Origin: Trichothermofontia sp964536415
GTDB lineage: Bacteria; Cyanobacteriota; Cyanobacteriia; B231
DNA: 64,000 bases
Reading direction: 5' to 3'
NCBI GenBank assembly: GCA_964536415.1
Contig: CAZHXN010000004.1
Location: forward strand, 1-64,000
Every line of letters starts with the position of its first letter. The first letter of the stretch is position 1. Below are positions 52,251 through 61,731 of the stretch, piece after piece. The translations under genes and the position numbers were made by a program. Below the pieces are notes generated by a model that was not told the DNA's origin, ran no database searches, and saw only the letters and a list, made by a program, of their open reading frames with translations.

Positions 52251-53981
52251 CTAGAGATGATATTTCATTTCGGCAAGCTGGTAGAGTCGTCGCCACCACA
52301 AACGATTGAGACCAACTACAAACAAACTCATCATCCCAATGCCCAGGGTAATGCGCGGCCAATCGCCCACTGTCGTCGCTTCAGCAATGTAGGCTCCGAG
52401 ACCAGTGGCCGCCAAGGTCGTTTGTCCCCAGGACACGATTTCCGAAACAATGCTGGCATTCCAGGCCCCGCCGCTAGCCGTTACCCCGCCCGTCACCCAG
52501 GCCGAGAAAATCCCCGGAATGATCAGTTTGCGCCAGCGCTGCCAGCCATATAGACCAATATCGTCGGCCATTTCGCGCAGGTCAGTGGGAATACTCTGGG
52601 CACCCGCGATCGAGTTAAACAGAATATACCACTGGGCACCCAAGGCCATGAGTAAAATGCTCCCCCATTCGATACTGATATGGGAACGAATAAAGAGCAG
52701 AGTGGCAAAAGGGAAGATAAAGTTGGCCGGGAAGGAGGCGAGGAACTGGACAACGGGTTGCAGCGCCCGCGCCAGTTTGGGGTTAAAGCCGATCGCAACG
52801 CCTACAGGCGTCCAAATTACCGTTGCCAACAATAGGAGGACGGTCACGCGCAACAGGGTGAGGATGCCCAGCCAGAAGGTTTTGAACACTTCCCCCAGAC
52901 CGACAGTCGTCAGAATGAAGTGCAAGGCCCAGGCGATTAAGCAACCAATAATCACCAGCAAGGTGACATGGTAAAGGCGATCGTACCGCTGTTGCTGAGC
53001 CGGGTCCGCCAGCTTAAAGGTGGATCGGGATTGCGTCAGCCGCGACAGAAACTGGTTAATGGCTTCCTGGGCTGGGGTCAGCGCTTGGCCCAAGAGGCGA
53101 GGAATCCGGGCGGTCTGCAATAAATCATAGACCCAGGATTCCGGGGCTTCTGCCGAAGCACTTTGCTCCATCCGAAACTTATCTGACCAGGCAATCAAGG
53201 GCCGCCAGAACAGTTGATCGACTAAGATAATGACGATCACAATCGTGATCAGGGCATATCCCAGGGCGGCTAAATCTTCCGCTGCGATCGCTGCCGCTAC
53301 ATAGGAGCCAATGCCCGGTAGGGTATATTCCTGATTCAGCACGCTAATGGCTTCACTGGCCGCCACAAAAAACCAGCCCCCGCCAAAGCTCATCATGGCA
53401 TTCCACAGCAAACCGATCGTGGCCGCTGGGGCTTCTAACTGGGTAAACCGTTGCCAGCGCGAGAGTTGATACAACCGGGCGGCCTCATCCAGCTCCCTGG
53501 GAATGGTCCGTAGGGACTGGTAGAACGAAAAGGTCATGTTCCAGACCTGGCTGGTAAAGATGGCGAAAATCGCCGCCGCCTCCAACCCCAGCAAGCTACC
53601 AGGGAAGAGGGCAATAAAACCGGTTACCGTAATCGAGAGGAATCCCAAGACGGGCACCGATTGCAGGATATCCAATAGGGGAATCATCACCCGCTCCGCC
53701 CGACGGCTGTTGGCAGCGACATACCCGTAGATTAGGGTGAATACCATTGAGAAAAGCAGAGCAATAAACATGCGCAGGGTCGATCGTCCCGCATAGTAGG
53801 GCAAGTTGCGCGGGTCGAGATCGATGGCAGGTACCACCTCTGGGGGGTGAAAGCTGACGAGTGCCCCAGCCCCAATGCGAGCGATCAGGGCGAGTAACAC
53901 CAGGGTGCCGAGCATGACGGCAATATCGGCTAGCCCAAAGGGGAACCGCCGCAGGGCTTCAGGGGTGGGAAAGGTTTTCAT
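52251..53981 (-). CDS. Fused double ABC permease (nitrate/taurine-type)
   Basis: A 576-residue protein made of two BinPDT-type permease halves. Each has an EAA-loop: DEAARLYQLSRWQRFTQLEA near residue 165 and EMADDIGLYGWQRWRKLIIP near residue 490. About 12 TM segments are visible. The N-terminal half carries SFHPPEVVPAIDLDPRNLPY, as in the cyanobacterial NtrB-like fused permeases. With the adjoining ATPase it forms a complete transport core; the substrate (an oxyanion or organic sulfonate) is unassigned. ATG 53981. Confidence 0.9.
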   Translation of the reverse strand: MKTFPTPEALRRFPFGLADIAVMLGTLVLLALIARIGAGALVSFHPPEVVPAIDLDPRNLPYYAGRSTLRMFIALLFSMVFTLIYGYVAANSRRAERVMIPLLDILQSVPVLGFLSITVTGFIALFPGSLLGLEAAAIFAIFTSQVWNMTFSFYQSLRTIPRELDEAARLYQLSRWQRFTQLEAPAATIGLLWNAMMSFGGGWFFVAASEAISVLNQEYTLPGIGSYVAAAIAAEDLAALGYALITIVIVIILVDQLFWRPLIAWSDKFRMEQSASAEAPESWVYDLLQTARIPRLLGQALTPAQEAINQFLSRLTQSRSTFKLADPAQQQRYDRLYHVTLLVIIGCLIAWALHFILTTVGLGEVFKTFWLGILTLLRVTVLLLLATVIWTPVGVAIGFNPKLARALQPVVQFLASFPANFIFPFATLLFIRSHISIEWGSILLMALGAQWYILFNSIAGAQSIPTDLREMADDIGLYGWQRWRKLIIPGIFSAWVTGGVTASGGAWNASIVSEIVSWGQTTLAATGLGAYIAEATTVGDWPRITLGIGMMSLFVVGLNRLWWRRLYQLAEMKYHL

Positions 53982-53982
53982 A

Positions 53983-54010
53983 ATAGAACCTGCGATATAG
54001 AACCTGCGAT
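53983..54010. repeat. Perfect 14-nt tandem duplication
   Basis: ATAGAACCTGCGAT occurs at 53983-53996 and 53997-54010, immediately upstream of the fused permease start codon. Confidence 0.9.
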
Positions 54011-54294
54011 CGGCCAGTCATCATCAGCTTGTGGGTCTCCCGCTTCGGGGACCTCACCTAATGTCTCATGACACTGGCCCCTGCGGGTATCTTAATTCAG
54101 GAGGATTGGGGTCGCTGTACTGCCCGATCGCCGGCACTGACCTGGCTGAGCAGCCCCCAAAACGATGCACCTGCGGACACGCTAACGAACGTGCTGGTTT
54201 AACCAACTAGCGAGTTAACTCGCAGTACACTAGGAACACCCCTTCCGAAACCAAGCACATTCGTTTGTCCTACAGAGACACTACGCGAACGGTT

Positions 54295-54603
54295 ATGCAC
54301 GTACTTTCCATCCCCACCTGGATCATTCATGTCTCCAGCGTGATCGAGTGGACTGCCGCAATCTGGCTCATTTGGGTCTACGCCGATTTAAGTGGCAATG
54401 GAGCATGGCGGCTTTTAGCCCTGGCCATGTTGCCCGCCCTGATCAGCGCCATGTGTGCCTGTACCTGGCATTTTTTTGATAATACACCCACCCTGGAATG
54501 GCTCGTTACCCTCCAGGCCAGCACCACCGTCCTAGGGAATATCACCCTCCTGCTGGCCGCCTGGGTACTATGGAAAACCCGTCAGCCGGAGCTAAAACCA
54601 TGA
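54295..54603 (+). CDS. DUF2499 membrane protein
   Basis: A 102-residue membrane protein of the DUF2499 family, conserved in cyanobacteria and plant chloroplasts, with three TM segments (SIPTWIIHVSSVIEWTAAIW, LALAMLPALISAMCACTWHF, STTVLGNITLLLAAWVLWK). The MHVLSIPTWIIHVSSVIEWT start is the family N-terminus, so ATG 54295 is used rather than the upstream TTG. It overlaps the DUF3593 gene by 4 nt (ATGA), a fixed gene pair in cyanobacteria. Likely photosynthesis-related, not proven. Confidence 0.88.
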   Translation: MHVLSIPTWIIHVSSVIEWTAAIWLIWVYADLSGNGAWRLLALAMLPALISAMCACTWHFFDNTPTLEWLVTLQASTTVLGNITLLLAAWVLWKTRQPELKP

Positions 54604-54935
54604 TTCCCTCTGTTGATACCTTGGCCCAACTGACGTTACCCTCCAAGGACACCCTATTTGCGGTCTCCCTATTTCCCTACCTGGGCTTTCTCTGGTTTCT
54701 GACTCGATCGCAACAAGTTCCCCGCTTAGCCTTAATTGGGTTTTACACCACCCTTGTTTTTGTCGGCGTGACGATTCCAGCTGGGATTTACGCCAGAGTC
54801 GTCTACCATGAAGCCCTAGCCAACGTAGACTGGTTACATGGGAGTGCGGAAGTGTTTCTCACCCTGGCTAATATTCTGATTGTGCTGGGGTTCCGACAGG
54901 CAGTACTTGCCCAACGTGCCCGCCAGTCGGATTGA
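54600..54935 (+). CDS. DUF3593 membrane protein
   Basis: A 111-residue partner of the preceding DUF2499 gene, also shared with plastid-bearing plants. Three hydrophobic segments: SLFPYLGFLWFLTRSQQVP, LIGFYTTLVFVGVTIPAGIY and VFLTLANILIVLGFRQAVLA. It starts at ATG 54600 inside the preceding stop (ATGA overlap), indicating translational coupling. Function unknown. Confidence 0.88.
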   Translation: MIPSVDTLAQLTLPSKDTLFAVSLFPYLGFLWFLTRSQQVPRLALIGFYTTLVFVGVTIPAGIYARVVYHEALANVDWLHGSAEVFLTLANILIVLGFRQAVLAQRARQSD

Positions 54936-55018
54936 CCCTGAATTCCCTGATCGCGCCGCGTCTCGATCCGAGAAGGGGCCTGCGCGATCGAGCTTGCCAA
55001 TGCGGGAGGAAGCTGGTT

Positions 55019-56032
55019 TTGCCCTATCCTCAAGTCCTTTGTCTCGGCGAAGTCTTATTTGATTACCTGGCCGATGCACCGCTGGAGACGCTACCGGAAC
55101 CGCCCGATGCGGCGATCGTAGCGGTCACCCATTGGACTGCCTATGCCGGGGGCGCACCGGCTAATGTGGCCTGTGGTCTGGTCAAGTTGGGGACATCGGC
55201 AGGGTTTATTGGTTGTGTGGGGATGGATGTGGGCGGGGAAGTGCTGGTGCAGATTCTGGCGACGGCGGGGGTGGATCTGACGGGGGTACAGCGTCATCCA
55301 GAATTGCCCACCCGTCAGGTTTATGTGCTGCGATCGACCACCGGGGAACGCTATTTTGCTGGATTTGGTCACCATCAAGCGGCAGATGCTTTTGCCGATA
55401 CGGCCCTCCAGGCAGACGCCTTGCCCGTTGCCCTCTTTGCCCAGGCCCAATATCTTGTTCTGGGAACGCTGATGTTGGCCTATCCCACCAGTTACCAGGC
55501 TGTTCAGCGTGCCCTAGCGTTGGCCCAAACCCATCAGTTAACCGTGGTTCTGGATGTGAATTGGCGGCCCCAGTTCTGGCCCGATTCCTTAATGGCGATC
55601 TCCCACATTCGGGCCGCGATCGCCCAGGCGACCTTCCTCAAACTCGCTGATGACGAAGCCGAGTGGCTGTTTCAAACCCGTGATCCGGGCGCGATCGCGG
55701 CCCAGTTTCCTAACCTGCACGGCGTTTTGCTCACCCAGGGCGACCAAGGCTGCCGGTACTGGATTCGTGGCCACCAGGATCACTATCCCGCCTTCCCTGT
55801 CGCCGTTGTCGATACCACTGGGGCAGGCGATAGCTTTGTCGCCGCCTTTATCCATCAACTGTGCCAGAGTCAGGAGCAGTGTCTGGCGACGGCTGATCGC
55901 ATCCAGGCCACGATCGCCTACGCCAACAGTGTCGGTGCCCTCAGCACGACGCAACCGGGGGCGATTGCCGCTCAACCCACTGCCACCGCTGTCCGTAGCT
56001 TTCTTCAACAACAAGCCCAGCTTTTATCCTAA
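55019..56032 (+). CDS. PfkB family carbohydrate kinase (fructokinase-like)
   Basis: A 337-residue sugar kinase. The first PfkB signature is GGAPANVACGLVKLG (~residue 45); the second, DTTGAGDSFVAAFIHQL (~265), includes the catalytic Asp of GAGD. The sugar-binding N-terminus VLCLGEVLFDYLAD is present. The TTG at 55019 with GGGAGGA 8 nt upstream fits the family start; an in-frame TTG at 54932 would overlap the DUF3593 stop. A fructokinase role is plausible; other sugars cannot be excluded. Confidence 0.88.
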   Translation: MPYPQVLCLGEVLFDYLADAPLETLPEPPDAAIVAVTHWTAYAGGAPANVACGLVKLGTSAGFIGCVGMDVGGEVLVQILATAGVDLTGVQRHPELPTRQVYVLRSTTGERYFAGFGHHQAADAFADTALQADALPVALFAQAQYLVLGTLMLAYPTSYQAVQRALALAQTHQLTVVLDVNWRPQFWPDSLMAISHIRAAIAQATFLKLADDEAEWLFQTRDPGAIAAQFPNLHGVLLTQGDQGCRYWIRGHQDHYPAFPVAVVDTTGAGDSFVAAFIHQLCQSQEQCLATADRIQATIAYANSVGALSTTQPGAIAAQPTATAVRSFLQQQAQLLS

Positions 56033-56044
56033 AACAACCCCGAA

Positions 56045-56150
56045 TAAGCCTTTACCTCAATCATAAAGTACAGTTTTACCGGGGTAGGCTGGGGTCAGCC
56101 TGCGGGTGTGGCCCTCACTCTAAATCCCTCTCCCAGCGCGGGAGGCTGTA
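56045..56150 (+). mobile_element. MITE-like element, short version (106 bp)
   Basis: The left end TAAGCCTTTACCTCAATCAT and AAAGTACAGTTTTACCGGGG match the left end of the full element at 62307-62557; the right end is only GGGAGGCTGTA. Just to the right (56159-56180) is ACCAAAATCTCAGGAGAGCG, the right arm of a second inverted-repeat element seen at 58250-58374. Confidence 0.7.
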
Positions 56151-56193
56151 TCCTACTTACACCAAAATCTCAGGAGAGCGGCAAAAGCAAAGG

Positions 56194-57207
56194 TTAGGTC
56201 ACTGCCGTTGCCGTTGGCTCTGATGGGAGGCTACAGGTGGCAGTCGTTTGGCGGATGAATTCGGCAAATTTAGCAATCAATGCTGGGTTGCGCCATCCCC
56301 GCTCCGTCTCTTGCATCAGAATTTCCAGGGCTTGTTCGGGGGTAAAGGCGGGTTTATAGGGGCGCTCACTGACGAGGGCGTCATAGATGTCGATTATTTG
56401 GAAGATTTGGGCCAGAAGTGGGATTTCATCCCCTGCAAGCCCATCCGGATAGCCCGTCCCATCCCAGCGCTCATGGTGGTGACGGATAATGGGGAGAACA
56501 CCCCGCATCGTGCGTAGGGGTTGACAAATTTTCTCGCCAATGATGACGTGCTGGCGCATGATCTCCCACTCTTCATCGGTCAATTGACCTTTTTTCAATA
56601 AAACCGCGTCGGGAATCCCCACTTTGCCTATATCGTGCAGGTAGCCCCCCCAGGTAAGATCGCGAATTTCGGTCCGGGTCAGACCTAAAAACTCACCAAA
56701 GGCTTCGCCCAAGTCAACCAACCGTTCACAATGATCGCCGGTACCGGGATCACGACTTTCCACCGTGCGGGCGATCGAGAAAAGAACCTGCTCAGCGTGT
56801 TCCAGATCTTCATTGAGCCGTTTCTGCCGAATCAGCGATTTCACCCGTGCCGAAAGTTCCAAGCGATCGAAGGGCTTGTTCAGGAAGTCATCGGCCCCTG
56901 CTTCAATCCCCCGCAGTCGTGAGTTTTGATCGTTCAGAGCCGTAATAATAATGACGGGGATCAGACGGGTGTGCTCATCCCCTTTTAGCCGGGAACAGAC
57001 TTCAAAGCCGTCCAAACCGGGCATCATAATATCCAGCAAAATTAAGTCAGGGTTGATCGCCGTTGTTTGCTCTAGGGCAGAGATCCCATCCTCGGCTTCA
57101 AACACCTCGTATCCCTCCACAGACAGGAGCGCGGCAGCCGTGGCCCGCCCATAGGGGTTATCATCAACGACCAAAATTCTAGGTGTATCCGAGATAGCAG
57201 CATTCAT
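56194..57207 (-). CDS. Response regulator with HD-GYP phosphodiesterase domain
   Basis: A 337-residue two-domain protein. The receiver domain (residues ~10-125) has the acidic pair in ILVVDDNPYGRA, phospho-acceptor Asp in LILLDIMMPGLDG, Thr/Ser region VIIITALN and Lys in FLNKPFDRLE. The HD-GYP domain (residues ~150-320) has the HD pair in GGYLHDIGKVGIPDAVLLKK, the paired His in RHHHERWDGTGYPDGLAG (GYP) and IIDIYDALVSERPYK. All metal ligands appear present, so cyclic-di-GMP hydrolysis is likely. No sensor kinase is adjacent. ATG 57207. Confidence 0.93.
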   Translation of the reverse strand: MNAAISDTPRILVVDDNPYGRATAAALLSVEGYEVFEAEDGISALEQTTAINPDLILLDIMMPGLDGFEVCSRLKGDEHTRLIPVIIITALNDQNSRLRGIEAGADDFLNKPFDRLELSARVKSLIRQKRLNEDLEHAEQVLFSIARTVESRDPGTGDHCERLVDLGEAFGEFLGLTRTEIRDLTWGGYLHDIGKVGIPDAVLLKKGQLTDEEWEIMRQHVIIGEKICQPLRTMRGVLPIIRHHHERWDGTGYPDGLAGDEIPLLAQIFQIIDIYDALVSERPYKPAFTPEQALEILMQETERGWRNPALIAKFAEFIRQTTATCSLPSEPTATAVT

Positions 57208-57720
57208 GGGGGAACTCTCTTACTCCCTACGATATTGAGTCAAGATAGTGGGCAGTTGCGTGCTGATCCCCTCACCAATGGCCCGCCAAGGCGAGCGATC
57301 GCCCCCTCGGAGCAGACTAAACCCATAAGCAAGAGGCAAACGCTAGCTTTCAGGGGGGTTGTGTGCCTAGACCTAGGGTATGGGCAGGGCTATCATCCCT
57401 TTTCCCCCTTAGTATCCTAAACTTGCGGGGATCGATAAAACCGTCTTTTCACGGAAGTCTGCACACCACTCACTGCAGTCTGATCTCGATCACTCAGGCT
57501 GGTCTGAGTGTACCCGTCAATCCTAAGCGAGAGTACGTTGGAGGCCAATCCCTGGTCTGCATGAGTTCGGTGGCTTGTAATCCCGCGCTCGGCAATAACA
57601 TCTCCCCTGAGGCAATATGCCCCCAATTCAGCATGAGGATCTAGGCGTAGGCGGAGCGATCGCCTACAATCCAAATGCCGATTTCCATTCACCTTTGTGA
57701 CCTGCTGAGTTGTATCTGCT
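57208..57720. other. Gene-free interval, 513 nt
   Basis: No coding sequence, RNA gene or repeat was recognised. It must contain the divergent promoters of the HD-GYP regulator and the small membrane protein gene. A HIP1-like motif and a TAGGCGTAGGCGGAGCGATC run are the only notable strings. Confidence 0.4.
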
Positions 57721-58158
57721 ATGATTGCCGACTCCTCGACTCCATCTGCTGATTCGCGCGATCGTCTCAGCCGCCGCACCGTTCGCACCGCGTCTCTGCA
57801 AGAGAATCGTCACCGTCGTGCCCATACGTTTCCCCCCGCCTATCGTCCCCAGACGATCGAAGTAGCAATCAAACTGGGCATGAATGTCGTCTTTATTGCT
57901 GGCTGCGTAACCGCCTTAATCCACTTACTGCCCCAGATCAGGAACCAACACCGGGAGTTACAAGAAATCCAGGCGGAAACCACCGTCACCAGAACCCGTG
58001 TCGAACACTTGCAAGCCGACTTCAATCGTTACTTTGATCCCCAAGAAGCCAAAAGTGTGATGCAGGAACAAGGACATCGGGTTGATCCCAGCCAACGCCG
58101 GGTTGTCTTTGTTGAACCTTCCCCTTCCCCCTCAGCAGCGGCTTCACTCCCAGAATAA
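57721..58158 (+). CDS. Conserved cyanobacterial single-TM coiled-coil protein
   Basis: A 145-residue protein: basic N-terminus (RRTVRTASLQENRHRRAHTF), one TM helix (IKLGMNVVFIAGCVTALIHL, residues ~50-70) and a coiled coil (QIRNQHRELQEIQAETTVTR) followed by the conserved FNRYFDPQEAKSVMQEQGHR and VDPSQRRVVFVE. The layout recalls FtsL/DivIC-type septum proteins, but no direct identification is possible. ATG 57721. The C-terminal Pro/Ser/Ala tail is disordered. Confidence 0.75.
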   Translation: MIADSSTPSADSRDRLSRRTVRTASLQENRHRRAHTFPPAYRPQTIEVAIKLGMNVVFIAGCVTALIHLLPQIRNQHRELQEIQAETTVTRTRVEHLQADFNRYFDPQEAKSVMQEQGHRVDPSQRRVVFVEPSPSPSAAASLPE

Positions 58159-58249
58159 GACCTCTTTGGAGGCAAGTTGCTGTGAACTGCCAAGCATCAC
58201 CGCTCCTTCAGGACGGTGAGTATGTCAAAGCCTACTAGCATATACTGTC

Positions 58250-58374
58250 GGTTCTCCTGAGTTTGGTGAGGGCGCTACGCGCCCCCATCATAAACTTGGC
58301 ATTTTGGATCTTTTATTTATAGTTATTTATATTTGTAGTTATTTATACTGTTTACGCCAAAATCTCAGGAGAGC
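58250..58374. mobile_element. Second inverted-repeat element (125 bp)
   Basis: The left arm GGTTCTCCTGAGTTTGGTGA (58250-58269) and the right arm CGCCAAAATCTCAGGAGAGC (58355-58374) are imperfect inverted repeats around an AT-rich core with TAGTTATTTATA twice (58320, 58336). The right arm also occurs alone at 56159-56180. The 58159-58249 flank is empty. Confidence 0.55.
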
Positions 58375-58403
58375 TACACTGTCTTGCTGTTGGACAATGC
58401 CAT

Positions 58404-58426
58404 AAAAATAGGGCGTCAATCGCCCT
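58404..58426 (-). terminator. Rho-independent-type terminator
   Basis: On the minus strand AGGGCG-ATTGA-CGCCCT is followed by ATTTTTAT: a perfect 6-bp stem, 5-nt loop and T-rich tail. It lies downstream of the small minus-strand gene at 58670-58870. Nearby, at 58438-58465, the 14-mer AGTTATGATCAGAC is tandemly duplicated. Confidence 0.6.
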
Positions 58427-58669
58427 TTGTGTACGTTAGTTATGATCAGACAGTTATGATCAGACTTTGGGATTAGTCATTTGCAGGTTTTCGTCTAACG
58501 ATCCAACCCTCTTGCTCTGCTGCTGGAGATAGATCAAGTTTTGGCGTTAATGTAGACAGCAGAAATACCCCAGTTGTATCTGAGTTTGATAGTGATAATA
58601 TCTACCTAAGCAGGTTAATGCAAAAAGAAAATCTATGTAGCGAATGTACCTTGTTCAGACCCGTCAATT

Positions 58670-58870
58670 CTAGAGCAGTAAACGGGTAACCCGCACATCA
58701 TATTCAGTCGCCTTGGGATAATCCCCTGTTGCTTGTCCCCGTGCCATTACATCGGCCTGCTCCCGTGACTCTGCGTCTACTTCGTAGCGAGCAGACATGA
58801 GTCGTGAAGCACTGTCGCTTTGTCCGAGATATTCCTTCATGTCAACGAAGACTTCGTAGGTATGAACCAT
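58670..58870 (-). CDS. Small conserved hypothetical protein
   Basis: A 66-residue soluble protein with the look of a small alpha/beta unit (VHTYEVFVDMKEYLGQSDSA, then RYEVDAESREQADVMARGQA and EYDVRVTRLL). ATG 58870 has GGAGGGG at 8-nt spacing. A terminator-like hairpin follows on the same strand. Similar short proteins occur in cyanobacteria; function unknown. Confidence 0.7.
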   Translation of the reverse strand: MVHTYEVFVDMKEYLGQSDSASRLMSARYEVDAESREQADVMARGQATGDYPKATEYDVRVTRLLL

Positions 58871-59076
58871 TGGACCAGCCCCTCCTGGAGGCGAGTGCAG
58901 ATGAGTTAATATCCCCTAGTATAAAAAACGCTTTCCGGGAAAGTTCAGAGTCCAGACGGTTAGTCATATTCCGCAACAGAACGTTGTTGTTTTACATGTT
59001 TTGCAACAGTTGGGGTAAAGTTTTCTGTGGGGAGGGGACTTGAGGCGCAACGGAGGGAGGAACCCTGAACCGGAGG

Positions 59077-60048
59077 TCAGTCTGGCTCAAACGATTTACC
59101 AAGGGCAGCGGGGGGACTGATGAGTAACAACTGCGCGAGGGAACGGCGGCGGCGGGGTGGGAATAGAACTAGGAGCCGATCTAGCCAGTCTCCTGATGTG
59201 AGTGCTAGAGCCACAATCATCAATACGAAGGGGGCCACCGTGAAGACTTGGGTCGGCACGGTGGGAATGGCCGCCTGGGCCACACTCGCCAGGGATTGCA
59301 AAATCCCAAAGAAGTAGGCTCCCAGGGCAACTCGCAGGGGCTGCCATCCCCCAAAGATGACGATCGCTAGGGCAATCCAACCATAGCCAGCTGTATGGCG
59401 ATGACTCCATCCCGCTTTGAAATCCAGAGAAAACGCGGCCCCGGCAATTCCCACTAATGCTCCTCCCAGGAGGGTATAGAAGTAGCGCCAGAAAATGACA
59501 TTTGTTCCCCGTGCGAACGCGGCGGTGGGTTGCTCCCCGATCGCCCGTAGCGTCAGCCCACTGCGGGTGCGGTAGAGATAAAACCAACAAAATCCAATTA
59601 AAAGATAGCTGCTATAAACCAATACATCGGCCTGAAAAAAGAGGGGACCGATGAGGGGAATTTGCTGCAATCCCGGCAGGGGAAAACTGGGTACCGTAGG
59701 ACCCGGTACACGCACCACGGGATTCCCCAAAAACGAGGACAAGTCCCCACACAGGAGGGTCAATACAAACCCGATCGCCACCTGGGACTGGCGCAGGGTA
59801 ATCGCCCCATAGGCCACTACCAGAGCAACCAACATGCCCACGATTGCTGCGCCCAGGAAACCCAAGAGGAGGCTGTTGCTCAACTTCGCGATCGCAAAGC
59901 CGGTCATGGCGCTCAGCAGGATGGTTCCCTCCACCGATAGGTTGATCACTCCCGCCCGTTCTGTGAGGGTTTCCCCCATACAGGCAAAAATGAGGGGCGT
60001 GGAGGTGGCGATCGCTGTTGCCAAAATCGTGATTAATTCCGGTCCCAT
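59077..60048 (-). CDS. ABC transporter permease, nucleoside type (NupQ/YufQ-like)
   Basis: A 323-residue permease of the BPD_transp_2 family: nine or so TM segments, with ITILATAIATSTPLIFACMG and GETLTERAGVINLSVEGTIL at the N-terminus, the family signature (ERAGVxNLxxEG). The loop RSGLTLRAIGEQPTAAFARG and GALVGIAGAAFSLDF also match nucleoside/simple-sugar permeases. No ATPase or binding protein is adjacent in the window. ATG 60048 is 9 nt after the DUF3352 stop, so the two are probably co-transcribed. Confidence 0.9.
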   Translation of the reverse strand: MGPELITILATAIATSTPLIFACMGETLTERAGVINLSVEGTILLSAMTGFAIAKLSNSLLLGFLGAAIVGMLVALVVAYGAITLRQSQVAIGFVLTLLCGDLSSFLGNPVVRVPGPTVPSFPLPGLQQIPLIGPLFFQADVLVYSSYLLIGFCWFYLYRTRSGLTLRAIGEQPTAAFARGTNVIFWRYFYTLLGGALVGIAGAAFSLDFKAGWSHRHTAGYGWIALAIVIFGGWQPLRVALGAYFFGILQSLASVAQAAIPTVPTQVFTVAPFVLMIVALALTSGDWLDRLLVLFPPRRRRSLAQLLLISPPAALGKSFEPD

Positions 60049-60057
60049 CTGTCCTCG

Positions 60058-61731
60058 CTAGGGTGTGCCCTGCTTGAGCCTGACAAAGACATCGTAACGG
60101 GTGGTGCGTTGATCGTTAACCGCTGCTGTCACGCCGATCCCCTGCAAGCCCTCTAGTAACGGTTGACGACGCGCTTTGGGCAGAGGAAGGAGCGGGGTGC
60201 GAGTGTTCAAGGGGTGGCTGAGATCCCAATAAAAATGCCCATTATTCGGATTTAACTGCATGGGGACCGTCGCCTGGTAGGACTCAGATTGACTCAGGGG
60301 TTGGCGGGGGCGGGGGACAAATTGTTCGGCGATCGCTGGTCCGATCGTCAAAAAGGCCGTATTCCCCTCCAACCACCCGTGGGTAACGGTAAGGCCACTG
60401 ACAGCAGCAACGGGGGGCGTCCATTGGGTAACGGGTTGGCGGTTGATCGCAATCGGTTCAACTTTGAAGCGATAGCGTTCCTGGACGAAGCGATCGAGGG
60501 TTTGGAAGGCCGTTTCTGCGGCACGGCGATCGCTGGCTTGCACCATGAGGGTTAACCCTGCGGCAAACTGGGGGCGATCGGTCGCAGGCGGTTTCAGTAG
60601 GGCTACGGCAAACTCGCCGTCCATCCAGCGGAGCCAGTCCTGCTCCAGATCCATCCCCGTGAGCGATTTAACCCCAACCCGCAGGCTATCTGGGTTAATC
60701 GGTGAGTTGGGGTTCGCCTCGGCAGACTGAGTGTAGTCTTGCCAGAGGTGTTGCAGGTTGCCCCCTGTAAACATCAGGAAAGTGCTGTCGGGCAGGCGAT
60801 CGGCCATTTTGCTAGCGGTATTGGTCACCCGATTCTTGAAGCTGCTATCGGGTTTAAGCCAGGAGACGCCCTGAAGGGCCATACCGTTATCCTGCCACTG
60901 GGCTGTTACAGCAATGCCCTGTTGCTGTTGTAATTGGGTCAAGGTTTGTGATGGTAAGGATTTGGGAGCCTGACTGAAGCTGAGGGTTGCCGCCTCTGGG
61001 ACGTTCAGGTAAAGCTGGGCGAAGGGCTTTTCGGTCTCAATGCTGGCAAAGGCTCGCCGATAGCCCGGTATCTGAGTGAGGGCATTATCGCCCCGATAGG
61101 CATCGATCGCCCGTTCCGTCACTTTTGGATCGGTGGTAATTACCACATAGCGGTTGTCCAGAACCGTTAATGAGAGGGTCTGGGCTGGGTCACCGGGGGT
61201 TTCAAAGATGGCAAAGCCGCGATAGGCCCGCTCTACCCAAGGACGATTCGCCGGGGCCTGGAGGTTGCTCAACACCTGTTTCGCTAAGGCTGGATCGGCG
61301 ATCGGCAACACCAGTAAGAACGAGTAGGGGGAACTGGCCTGCGCCTGGGTGGAACTGAGAACCGGCGTGGTGCTCGGCAAAACGGCTAGGGTAAAGGCAT
61401 CTCCAATCCAGGGTTGGATATCCCGTTCGTAGGTGTAGCCATTGCGGGTCAGCCAGCGATCGCGCCACTGCCTCAGGGCATCCTGGACGAGGGCACGGGA
61501 GCGCGGGGTACCAAATTCCTGGAGCGGCTGCCATTGGGCTGGATCGGTGCTGAGGGTAACTGTGAGGGGGGCCGATCGTGGGATCACATTAGCCCCCACA
61601 GGAACAGCGGCCAGATTGGCTTGGCGGTGGGCTAAGGTCCAATAGGCAGCCCCCCCCCCCACAATGAGCAGCAGCGGCGTACCCAGCGTCAGAATTAGAG
61701 GGGGCTGTTTTTTCCGTTTCAGTCTATCCAT
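60058..61731 (-). CDS. DUF3352 family membrane-anchored protein
   Basis: A 557-residue protein with an N-terminal TM anchor (LILTLGTPLLLIVGGGAAYW) after MDRLKRKKQP and a large extracytoplasmic DUF3352 region: PRSAPLTVTLSTDPAQWQPL, YERDIQPWIGDAFTLAVLP, TDPKVTERAIDAYRGDNALT, LPDSTFLMFTGGNLQHLW and HGWLEGNTAFLTIGPAI. The role of DUF3352 is unknown. ATG 61731 is chosen over the 16-residue upstream extension. It leads directly into the nucleoside-type permease gene. Confidence 0.85.
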   Translation of the reverse strand: MDRLKRKKQPPLILTLGTPLLLIVGGGAAYWTLAHRQANLAAVPVGANVIPRSAPLTVTLSTDPAQWQPLQEFGTPRSRALVQDALRQWRDRWLTRNGYTYERDIQPWIGDAFTLAVLPSTTPVLSSTQAQASSPYSFLLVLPIADPALAKQVLSNLQAPANRPWVERAYRGFAIFETPGDPAQTLSLTVLDNRYVVITTDPKVTERAIDAYRGDNALTQIPGYRRAFASIETEKPFAQLYLNVPEAATLSFSQAPKSLPSQTLTQLQQQQGIAVTAQWQDNGMALQGVSWLKPDSSFKNRVTNTASKMADRLPDSTFLMFTGGNLQHLWQDYTQSAEANPNSPINPDSLRVGVKSLTGMDLEQDWLRWMDGEFAVALLKPPATDRPQFAAGLTLMVQASDRRAAETAFQTLDRFVQERYRFKVEPIAINRQPVTQWTPPVAAVSGLTVTHGWLEGNTAFLTIGPAIAEQFVPRPRQPLSQSESYQATVPMQLNPNNGHFYWDLSHPLNTRTPLLPLPKARRQPLLEGLQGIGVTAAVNDQRTTRYDVFVRLKQGTP

